60,303 bases of DNA from Microcoleus sp. FACHB-831 (lineage in GTDB: Bacteria; Cyanobacteriota; Cyanobacteriia; Cyanobacteriales; FACHB-T130): assembly GCF_014695585.1 (NCBI RefSeq), contig NZ_JACJON010000027.1, positions 1 to 60,303 on the forward strand, read 5' to 3'. A program made the translations under genes and the position numbers. The notes beneath the pieces were generated by a model. That model was not told the origin of the DNA and searched no databases. It saw only the letters and a list, made by a program, of their open reading frames with translations. This document shows, piece by piece, positions 41,580-48,937 of this stretch (position 1 is the first letter of the stretch; every line of letters begins with the position of its first letter).

Positions 41580-41620
41580 GGGTCTGAAGCCTCGCCCATA
41601 AAGGGCGAGGCTTCAGACCC
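41580..41620. terminator. 18-bp perfect hairpin after the CRP-like gene
   Basis: Arms GGGTCTGAAGCCTCGCCC (41580-41597) and the exact complement (41603-41620) around ATAAA, followed by CAAAAACTTTTT. A terminator function for the CRP-like gene is likely; the perfection of the arms also fits a mobile palindromic repeat. Confidence 0.65.
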
Positions 41621-41766
41621 CAAAAACTTTTTCAGCCGATCGTGTGAAGGGCCAAGCTGTGTTAGCAAGTGCCATCGCGTACAAATTAAGTCTCTTCAGG
41701 CTGTAACATATGTCTCTTCCTCAGCCTGGAGAGAAGAGTGTCACCAGAGGAGCAAACAAGAAATAA

Positions 41767-42165
41767 ATGATCCAGGAAAAAGATGCCTCACCAACAATAC
41801 TGTTAGTCGAAATGGATGATGATACGCGCCCGATCCTGAAGCATAACCTTTGCAGCCAAGGCTACAGGGTAATTGTGGGGCTAGAGGAAGAAGACGCGAT
41901 CGCCTTAGCGCGTGGTGGACGCGATCGCCCTAAGTTAATTTTGCTCAACCAAGTCAACCTATCGATAGACGAGTTTGTGAATATGGGGCGGCGCATCCGC
42001 GAATGCGCGGAACTCCCCAGCAGTACGCCGATTGTCGTCACTGCTGAACGCTACGGGGAGGATATGGAAGGCAAGAACGTTAAGGTGGGCGAAAGCGAGT
42101 ACGTGACCTACCTAGAGGATGCGGAACAGTTGATGAATCTTTTGCAATGTCTTTGTCCGGTATAG
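41767..42165 (+). CDS. Degenerate receiver-domain protein (Asn at phosphoacceptor site)
   Basis: A 132-residue receiver-like protein. The beta-1 segment ILLVEMDDDTRP keeps an acidic patch, but the phosphoacceptor strand reads LILLNQVNLS (Asn61), and the usual Lys near the C-terminus is replaced (SEYVTYLEDAEQL). This is a pseudo-receiver, likely to act by binding rather than by phosphotransfer. Similar small proteins with GYRVI..LEEEDAI and GRRIRE..ELP motifs are widespread in cyanobacteria. It lies convergent to the two-bilin-GAF kinase; the hairpin at 42181-42224 separates them. Confidence 0.82.
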   Translation: MIQEKDASPTILLVEMDDDTRPILKHNLCSQGYRVIVGLEEEDAIALARGGRDRPKLILLNQVNLSIDEFVNMGRRIRECAELPSSTPIVVTAERYGEDMEGKNVKVGESEYVTYLEDAEQLMNLLQCLCPV

Positions 42166-42180
42166 ACGCAGCCTAATAAG

Positions 42181-42224
42181 CTCAAGGAAATGGTGCGGCG
42201 TGGCGATCGCGGGATTTCCTTGAG
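42181..42224. terminator. 11-bp inverted repeat between convergent genes
   Basis: CTCAAGGAAAT (42181-42191) and ATTTCCTTGAG (42214-42224), 22-nt loop containing a HIP1 site. Placement between the pseudo-receiver (plus) and the kinase (minus) suggests termination. Confidence 0.45.
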
Positions 42225-42294
42225 TATGCTGGAGGGACAATTAGCGCGATCGCTCCCAAACAATTCCTACTAAATCCCCCAATCTTCCCGTCCT

Positions 42295-45051
42295 CTATTG
42301 GAAAGGAATCTCGATCCAAAACTCAGTACCCTGACCTGGTTGCGACATACATCTTAATACCCCACCGTGTTTTTCCACCACTATTTGATAGCTGATAGAC
42401 AACCCTAACCCTGTTCCCTTGCCCACAGGCTTAGTAGTAAAAAATGGATTAAAAATTCTCCCTCGTACCGCTTCCGCTATGCCGGGGCCATTATCTCTTA
42501 TCCGAATTACAACTGAAGAAAGAGACGTGGCTCCCTCATCCTGATTTTTAATTTCCGTGCTAATAGTAATTTGACTGGGTGAAGTTTTAATTTCTGCGGG
42601 CGTTCTCTTTTCATCGTGTTGCTCCAACGCATCAATCGCATTGCTTAAAACATTCATAAATACCTGATTCAACTGCCCTGCATAGCACTCGATTAAAGGC
42701 AATTTACCATATTCTTTTACAAGGTTAATCGCGGGGTAGTTTGGCTTTGCAGTAAGTCGATGTTGCAAAATTACTAAAGTGCTATCTATGCCTTCGTGGA
42801 TATTAACTGGCTTCCTTGCAGACTCATCCAGCCGGGAAAAATTCCGTAAAGACAACACTAATTGCCCGATGCGGTCAGCGCCAACTTTCATTGATGACAG
42901 CATCTTAGGTAGATCTTGGATTAAAAACTCTAACTCAATGTCGTCAATTCGTTCCAAAATTCTAGGAGTAGGCTTAGGGTAATCTTGTTGGTAAAGTTCC
43001 AGGAGACTTAGCAAATGATGCGTATATTCCTTAATGTAGTCAATATTGCCATTAATGAAAGTTACAGGGTTGTTAATTTCGTGAGCAATACCAGCTACTA
43101 ACTGACCTAAACTCGACATTTTTTCGGTTTGAATCAATTGAGCTTGGGTTCTTTGCAAAGCATCCAGAGCAAACTCTAAGTGTTCGGCTTTTTGCGTGGC
43201 TGTAGCAGCAGCAGCGCGGCTTTGTTCGTATAGTTCTGCTTGATGAATAGCGATCGCGGCTTGATCTGCTAACTGTTGCAACAAATCAAGTTCATAATTG
43301 TGCCAATTTCTGGGAGCGTCACACTCATGGGCAATCAGCAACCCCCACAGGCGATCGCTTCTCCTTATCGGTACGACTAGGTTAGCTTTTACCTGAATTT
43401 TCTGTAAAAATTCTATATGACAGGCGCTCAAACCTGCCTCAAGTATATTATTAATAGCTCTAACTCTTCCCGCTTGATACTGATAGGTATACTCCACCGG
43501 GAAGCAATTCGGCTCGTAGATTTGTCCTAAAATAGACAGGTTTTTATCTGTCACATCTTCGACCAATACTTTGCCTTCCCAACTCTGTAAGAAGCGGTAA
43601 ACTATCACTCTATTTGTGTTTAATAATTTCCGAATCTCTTGGACAATAGTTTGCAAGATAGTTGGTAAATCTAAAGTACTGCGAATTTGGTTGGTAACTT
43701 GCTTAAGAACTTTAGCTAATTCCAAAGATTGCTGCAATTCATGCGTCCGCTGTTTGACTTGATGCTCTAAATTGGCGTTTAAAGCCTGCACCTGTTGGTA
43801 AAGCTGGTGCTGTTGGATCGCCATCGAAAAATGGTTGCCTAAAGCTTGAGCCAGTTCAATTTCTCCAGCAGTCCACTCGCGGGGTTGGCCGCTTTTAAAC
43901 TCTCGCCATGCTTCAAAGGATTGGCGAGGTTGCATTTGTTGGCTAGTAGAGTCAAAGCGTCCCGCCCATAATATTTCTGTGGTAATCTCTTGGCTAAAAA
44001 TCGTCAAATAACCGAGCGATTGCTGAGAGTAAAAAAGAGGGATAACCAACAGGCTCCGAATCCCGCGATCGCGGAATATTTCCGCCAAACCTTGCAGCTC
44101 GATTTCGTTATATATATCTCTAATTAGCCAAGGAACGCCGCTTCCCCCAACAGCTAGCTCTAGATGAGTATGCTTTAAACATTTACTTATCCATTTCTGC
44201 CATACCGGATGCCGATCGAGCGAATTATCTTCCCTTTGGCTAGCTATTATTGGTTGCAAACCGCAGCTATATAACTGTGCTGATAAGATGTTATCCGCGT
44301 TTATATAAAGTCTGCCGCCGCAACCTTGCAGTACAGCAACAATTTCCTCTAAAGCAGTTTGCAATGGAGGCGTTTGCAAGGTGTGAAGTATAGTTGCCAC
44401 TCGGTTAATAGTAGCTTCACGCTGCGCTTTTTCTCGGGTTTGGCTGAGGAGAGTTGACTGCGCGATCGCAATCGACATCTGATCTGCCACTCGCTGCACC
44501 AATTCCATTTCTGCATCTGTTATCGAACGCGGTTCGCAGTGATGAGACACCAACAACCCCCACAGTTGTTCGCGATACAGAATCGGCACAGCCAAAGAAA
44601 ATTTTACCCCCATTGCTGTTAAATATTGAATGTGGCATGAGTCTGCTGGTCTATACTTAATATCGGCATTCAAAGGTTTTCCTGTTTCTGAACAGTCTAG
44701 GGGACTCATGCCAATCTGCTGCGACGCAACATTTACAATCGAGCGCTGACGAGTTTTAACAAATAAATCGCGGACGCGAACAGGAATATCATCTGCTGGA
44801 AAATTCAGACCTAGCAGGGATGAGAGGCGATTTGGATTTATCGCTTCAGCAATTACCTCCCCACTGCCATTGGCATGAAATCGATACACCATAACTCGGT
44901 CTGTTCCTAAGAATGACCGGATTTCTGCTACAGTAGCCGTTAAGATTTCTGCTAATTCTAGAGATTGCCGAACTCGGTTGGCGATCCGATGCAGCAAAAC
45001 TTCCCGATCTAGACCTTGCTGTAGCTCTTCTGTATTCTCAGCGATTTTCAT
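42295..45051 (-). CDS. Cyanobacteriochrome/phytochrome-like GAF sensor histidine kinase
   Basis: A 918-residue soluble kinase. GAF1 (about 20-200) is phytochrome-like, with NFPADDIPVRVRDLF and a bilin-type Cys139 in SCHIQYLTAMGVKFSLAVPI. A divergent GAF2 (about 210-420) lacks this. GAF3 (about 445-610) matches cyanobacteriochromes: ACHIEFL with Cys544, VKANLVVPI, LWGLLIAHECDAPR, and a second Cys516 in PNCFPVEY at the place of the DXCF motif. The kinase core has EKMSSLGQLVAGIAHEINNP (His657), N-box NVLSNAIDAL, G1 DNGPGI and GKGTGLGLSISYQIV. Light sensing is therefore expected. No response regulator is next to it except the pseudo-receiver. Confidence 0.9.
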   Translation of the reverse strand: MKIAENTEELQQGLDREVLLHRIANRVRQSLELAEILTATVAEIRSFLGTDRVMVYRFHANGSGEVIAEAINPNRLSSLLGLNFPADDIPVRVRDLFVKTRQRSIVNVASQQIGMSPLDCSETGKPLNADIKYRPADSCHIQYLTAMGVKFSLAVPILYREQLWGLLVSHHCEPRSITDAEMELVQRVADQMSIAIAQSTLLSQTREKAQREATINRVATILHTLQTPPLQTALEEIVAVLQGCGGRLYINADNILSAQLYSCGLQPIIASQREDNSLDRHPVWQKWISKCLKHTHLELAVGGSGVPWLIRDIYNEIELQGLAEIFRDRGIRSLLVIPLFYSQQSLGYLTIFSQEITTEILWAGRFDSTSQQMQPRQSFEAWREFKSGQPREWTAGEIELAQALGNHFSMAIQQHQLYQQVQALNANLEHQVKQRTHELQQSLELAKVLKQVTNQIRSTLDLPTILQTIVQEIRKLLNTNRVIVYRFLQSWEGKVLVEDVTDKNLSILGQIYEPNCFPVEYTYQYQAGRVRAINNILEAGLSACHIEFLQKIQVKANLVVPIRRSDRLWGLLIAHECDAPRNWHNYELDLLQQLADQAAIAIHQAELYEQSRAAAATATQKAEHLEFALDALQRTQAQLIQTEKMSSLGQLVAGIAHEINNPVTFINGNIDYIKEYTHHLLSLLELYQQDYPKPTPRILERIDDIELEFLIQDLPKMLSSMKVGADRIGQLVLSLRNFSRLDESARKPVNIHEGIDSTLVILQHRLTAKPNYPAINLVKEYGKLPLIECYAGQLNQVFMNVLSNAIDALEQHDEKRTPAEIKTSPSQITISTEIKNQDEGATSLSSVVIRIRDNGPGIAEAVRGRIFNPFFTTKPVGKGTGLGLSISYQIVVEKHGGVLRCMSQPGQGTEFWIEIPFQ

Positions 45052-45526
45052 TCTTTATATGCCTTAAGGCTGATGCTTATAAAACTTAATTTTAATATCA
45101 TCTTTATTTTTAGAATAAGCCAAGTATTGTAAAGAAAGTTATAAATTATTGAAATAAATTAATAAAATTAAAAGAAAGCTCTAGGAAAGACCCAAAAAAA
45201 GTTTATAAAGACCATTTAAAATCAACTAAATTATTAAAGAAAATAGCGCGAACTAGCAAATGGGGATTCGCATATTTGTTATGAAAGAAGCACAAAAAAA
45301 ACGCGATCGCTCTTTTTTACCCGATGCTAACCTGATGTTGAAGCCAAAAATTTTCGATAGAAAAAGCCCTCAGCCAGTTTTAGGATACGCGACAGCATTA
45401 ACAGTTGATAATGAAGCGTCGCGATTGATTAAACTGGTTTGGTATTGGTTCAGTGAGGTATAGGCAATGACTACCATTCCTGAACTTATTGCTACAAGTG
45501 CCCCATTATAAGTTGCAAGCAAAAAG
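45052..45526. other. 475-bp region between the kinase and the beta-glucosidase gene
   Basis: Very AT-rich near the kinase start. A 67-codon plus-strand frame at 45260-45463 (MGIRIFVMKEAQKKRDRSF...) is open but has no recognised family or clear ribosome site, and is not called. The region serves as promoter for both flanking genes. Confidence 0.45.
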
Positions 45527-46903
45527 ATGCAAACTAGCTACCAATTTCCAGAAAACTTTATGTGGGGAGTTGCTACCTCCGCCTATCAAATAGAGGGAGC
45601 AGCATCAGTTGGCGATCGCAAACCCAGCGTGTGGGATACATTCAGTAGCATCCCCGGACTTATTGAGGATGGCAGTTCGGGCGCTGTTGCTTGCGACCAC
45701 TACCACCGCTACAAATCAGACATAGAACTGATGGCAAAACTGGGCATCAAGCATTACCGCTTCAGCATCGCTTGGCCCCGTATTATTCCTGACGGTCGCG
45801 GAAAAGTGAACGAGCAGGGGATAGATTTTTACAAGCGCTTAGTTGATTGCTTGGTCGAGAACGGAATTACACCACACGCTACCCTATTTCATTGGGACAG
45901 TCCTCAAGCACTAGAAGACTTGTACGGTTCTTGGCGCAGCCGAGAGATGGCTTCAGATTTCGCTGATTATGCAACTGCTGTTGTCAGTCGGTTGGGCGAT
46001 CGCGTCACCAACTGGATGACAATTAACGAAATCTCTCAATTTACTCATGTCGGCTATGCTGCAAACCACCAACCCACCAAGGCTCCCGGCACTATTGTCA
46101 CCTCTCTCAAAGAAGTATGGCAGACTTGTCACAACGCTCTATTAGCTCACGGTTTGGGCTGTCAGGCTATCCGTGCAGCCTCGCCCGGTTCCTGTTCTGT
46201 TGCCCTCGTGGCTGATATCGGCGTATCGGTTCCCCTCACCGAGTCAGCCGCTGATGTAGCAGCAGCGCAGAAGGCTTTTCATGTCACCTGGTTCAACGGC
46301 GGTATCATTTTTCCCGCCATCACTGGTGCTTACAGCCCCATCATATTAGAGCAGTTGGGAGCGGATGCTCCTGATATTCATTCAGGCGATTTAGAAACAA
46401 TTAATCAGCCACTTGAAGCGCTGGGTATTAATAATTACACTGGCCATTATGTACGTGCTGCTGATAATAAAGATGGGTATGAATTCCTCGCTTTACCCAA
46501 GAGCTATCCGCGACTTAATATGCCTTGGCTGAATATCGTTCCTGAAGGTATGTATTGGGGCATTCGTAATATCAGCGAAGTGCTTGGGCGTAAAGATTTG
46601 CCCCTCTTGATTACTGAAAATGGCTGCGCTACTCAAGACGAAGTTAACGCTAAAGGCGAAGTAATGGACATAGACCGCATTTTCTATCTGCGGCAACATT
46701 TAAAAGCGGCTCATCGAGCAGTTAATGAGGGGTATCCTTTGAAGGGTTATTTCTTGTGGAGTTTCATGGATAACTTTGAGTGGGAGCAGGGTTATACTCG
46801 CCGCTTTGGAATTACCTATGTCGATTACAAGACGCAAGAACGCATTCCGAAAGCGAGTTTTAATTGGTATGCAGAGTGCATTCGCCAGAATAGGGTGGTT
46901 TGA
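45527..46903 (+). CDS. GH1 beta-glucosidase
   Basis: Retaining beta-glucosidase of glycoside hydrolase family 1, 458 residues (normal length). The signature NFMWGVATSAYQIEGA is at 10-25. The acid/base Glu168 lies in TINEI, where the usual motif is T.NEP, and the nucleophile Glu364 in LLITENGC. Sugar-binding residues appear in FHWDSPQALED and YFLWSFMDNFEWEQGY. There is no signal peptide, so cytosolic; the substrate is probably a small beta-glucoside. It stands alone between the light-sensor kinase and the pentapeptide gene. Confidence 0.95.
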   Translation: MQTSYQFPENFMWGVATSAYQIEGAASVGDRKPSVWDTFSSIPGLIEDGSSGAVACDHYHRYKSDIELMAKLGIKHYRFSIAWPRIIPDGRGKVNEQGIDFYKRLVDCLVENGITPHATLFHWDSPQALEDLYGSWRSREMASDFADYATAVVSRLGDRVTNWMTINEISQFTHVGYAANHQPTKAPGTIVTSLKEVWQTCHNALLAHGLGCQAIRAASPGSCSVALVADIGVSVPLTESAADVAAAQKAFHVTWFNGGIIFPAITGAYSPIILEQLGADAPDIHSGDLETINQPLEALGINNYTGHYVRAADNKDGYEFLALPKSYPRLNMPWLNIVPEGMYWGIRNISEVLGRKDLPLLITENGCATQDEVNAKGEVMDIDRIFYLRQHLKAAHRAVNEGYPLKGYFLWSFMDNFEWEQGYTRRFGITYVDYKTQERIPKASFNWYAECIRQNRVV

Positions 46904-47086
46904 GACGAAATAGTTCGCACGATTAGCATACTTATGCAAGTGGTAGATATGCGATCGCATGACGGCGCTCTTCGTTGCGATCGCGCAACTCTCTAAAATA
47001 GTTGAAAACTTGAAAGACAGCAATAGCAAACAGAAGTAAACGGCTAAAATAACTATCAAAGTTCTATTTAGTGGGATGTTATCGCT

Positions 47087-48103
47087 ATGGCGAATGAGGA
47101 ACACCTAGCTCTACTTCAGCGGGGTGTAAATAGCTGGAATGAGTGGAGAAGAAGAAACCCGCAGATTTTACCAGACTTCAGCCAAAATGTCTTTAGCCAA
47201 AATGTCTTTCAGAGTATCTGCAACCTTGACTTCATCTTAGGTAACTCCAGCTCGGATGCGGTTAGCAAGACTGAATCCAGAGAAGTTAAAATCAGCACAG
47301 CTCACTTCAGTGGAGCCAACTTTAGCCAAACCAACTTTAGCGGAGCTAACCTTGCTGGAGCCGAGCTTCGTAGAGCTAACCTCACAGAAGCCAATCTTAG
47401 CAGAGTTGACCTCACTGGAGCTGACCTCACTGGAGCTGACCTCACTGGAGCTGACCTCACTGGCGCTAACCTCCTTGGTGCTAGGTTCAGTAAGGCTAAC
47501 CTTACTGTAGCTAACCTCACTGAGGCTATAGGTGGACTGCGCGAAGCTGACGCTAGCCCTGAACAAGCTGACTCTAAGCGTGTTTTGTTCAACAAAGCTA
47601 ACTTGAGTGGAGCTATCCTTAGCAAAGCTAACTTCAGTTTTGCTGACTTCAACAAAGCTAACCTAGCTGGCGCTAATCTTAGTGGATCTAGCTTCCACAA
47701 GTCACACTTCCATACAGCTAATCTCGCAGAGGCTGACCTTAGTGAAGCCAACCTTAGTGAGGCTGAATTCAGTTTTGCTGACCTTCGTAAAGCTCGCCTA
47801 CGTGGGGCTAATCTTACTGGAGCTTACTTCTGGATGGCTGACCTCCGTGAGGCTGACCTCTGTGGAGCTACAACTAACCTTGGGGAAAGTTATTTATTTA
47901 GAGCAAACTTTATTGGAGCAAATCTCAGCAGGGCTGACCTCAAAGATGCTGACTTCAGTAATAGTTACCTATTGCAAGCTAATCTCACCGAAGCCATTCT
48001 TGTAAATACAAATCTCAAAGGAGCTGAACTTAAAGGAGCAATTATGCCAAATATTACAACCCCGAAACCAATAACTGTCTTACGGGTAATAAAAAAGAAT
48101 TAA
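47087..48103 (+). CDS. Pentapeptide-repeat protein
   Basis: A 338-residue protein. After an N-terminal region (about 1-70) come some 45 A(D/N)LXX pentapeptides from about residue 72 to 325 (FSGANFSQTNFSGANLAGAE...), expected to form a right-handed quadrilateral beta-helix. The run is interrupted at about 147-160 (GGLREADASPEQADSKR). No signal peptide or TM. Function unknown. DNA-level tandem duplications are clear: a 15-bp unit CTCACTGGAGCTGAC three times at 47411-47455 with a variant fourth copy, and AGCCAAAATGTCTTT twice at 47180-47209. Confidence 0.9.
   Translation: MANEEHLALLQRGVNSWNEWRRRNPQILPDFSQNVFSQNVFQSICNLDFILGNSSSDAVSKTESREVKISTAHFSGANFSQTNFSGANLAGAELRRANLTEANLSRVDLTGADLTGADLTGADLTGANLLGARFSKANLTVANLTEAIGGLREADASPEQADSKRVLFNKANLSGAILSKANFSFADFNKANLAGANLSGSSFHKSHFHTANLAEADLSEANLSEAEFSFADLRKARLRGANLTGAYFWMADLREADLCGATTNLGESYLFRANFIGANLSRADLKDADFSNSYLLQANLTEAILVNTNLKGAELKGAIMPNITTPKPITVLRVIKKN
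47411..47470 (+). repeat. 15-bp tandem repeat (3 perfect + 1 variant) in the pentapeptide gene
   Basis: CTCACTGGAGCTGAC at 47411-47425, 47426-47440 and 47441-47455, then CTCACTGGCGCTAAC. Each copy encodes one LTGAD pentapeptide coil, showing growth of the solenoid by whole-coil duplication. Confidence 0.9.
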
Positions 48104-48282
48104 ATACTGATTAAAGAGTAGAGGTTTTGTCTTTCGGGCATTATTGAAATTTCATGTTGCTATGAAGTCATTGCGATCGCAAAAAGACAACCAGTACAGG
48201 CGATCGCATCTCTCTCAATCAGACTCAGCACCACCAATACACTAAAATCAGAACAAGATTTATCCTGGGAAAGCAGCAAGCC

Positions 48283-48927
48283 ATGACTCAAGCCTTACCC
48301 AAACCGATTGCATTTGAAGGCTTTCTAGAGTGGAAGCCCGAACCGGGGCGCTATGAACTACATGACGGGGTGATTATTGAAATACAGCCTACAGGAGAAC
48401 ATGAAGAAGTCAAAGGTTTTTTGGCAACAAAATTGACCATAGAGTTTGACCGATTAAATGTTCCCTACTTCATACCCAATCAAGCGCTAGTCAAGCCGCC
48501 AGAAAAAGAATCAGGTTATTTACCAGATGTACTAATACTAAATCGGACTAACCTAGCGGCGGAACCGTTATGGAAAAAATATTCAACTGTTACTCAAGGT
48601 GCATCAATTCCCCTAGTAATTGAAGTAGTCCGTACCAATTGGCGGGATGATTACCTACTTAAAGTGGCGGATTATGAAGAAATTGGTGTTCCGGAATACT
48701 GGATTTTTGATTACCTGGGATTAGGCGGTAGGCGATTTATTGGCAACCCTAAGCAACCTACTATTTCGGTTTACTCAATGGTTGAGGGTGAATACCAAGT
48801 GAGCCAATTTAGGGGTAGCGATTCCGCTAGCGCGGATAGCTTCGCTTCACGCATCGAGTCACCAGCGTTTCCAGAGTTAAATTTGACTGTTGAACAGATA
48901 TTTAGAATTGGGGCGCTTCCCCAATAG
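48283..48927 (+). CDS. Uma2-family (DUF820) PD-(D/E)XK nuclease-fold protein
   Basis: A 214-residue protein of the Uma2 family, very abundant in cyanobacteria. Motifs: WKPEPGRYELHDGVIIEIQP, SGYLPDVLILNR (Asp of the nuclease core), IPLVIEVVRTNWRDDYLLKVADYEEIGVPEYWIFDYLG, and the end FPELNLTVEQIF. Activity has not been established for the family. Near the C-terminus a 30-bp repeat (48817-48846) is read in frame and adds about ten residues (SDSASADSFA) to what is normally a short loop before RIESPAFPEL. The stop is 10 bp before the third NRPS gene; such genes are scattered widely, so the neighbourhood may be chance. Confidence 0.88.
   Translation: MTQALPKPIAFEGFLEWKPEPGRYELHDGVIIEIQPTGEHEEVKGFLATKLTIEFDRLNVPYFIPNQALVKPPEKESGYLPDVLILNRTNLAAEPLWKKYSTVTQGASIPLVIEVVRTNWRDDYLLKVADYEEIGVPEYWIFDYLGLGGRRFIGNPKQPTISVYSMVEGEYQVSQFRGSDSASADSFASRIESPAFPELNLTVEQIFRIGALPQ
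48817..48846 (+). repeat. 30-bp palindromic repeat inserted in frame in the Uma2 gene
   Basis: AGCGATTCCGCTAGCGCGGA followed by TAGCTTCGCT. The inner TCCGC-TAGC-GCGGA is an inverted repeat. It resembles small palindromic repeats spread through filamentous cyanobacterial genomes. Confidence 0.6.
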
Positions 48928-48937
48928 CAACAATAAA

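Noticed and set aside
45260-45463. 67-codon plus-strand frame before the beta-glucosidase gene
   Set aside because: No recognised motif and no clear ribosome site.
46700-47104. 134-codon minus-strand frame
   Set aside because: It overlaps the end of the GH1 gene in antisense, has no family resemblance and no good ribosome site.
47237-47751. Minus-strand and alternate-frame frames with Ser/Val or Leu repeats
   Set aside because: They are by-products of the 15-bp periodic pentapeptide-encoding DNA.
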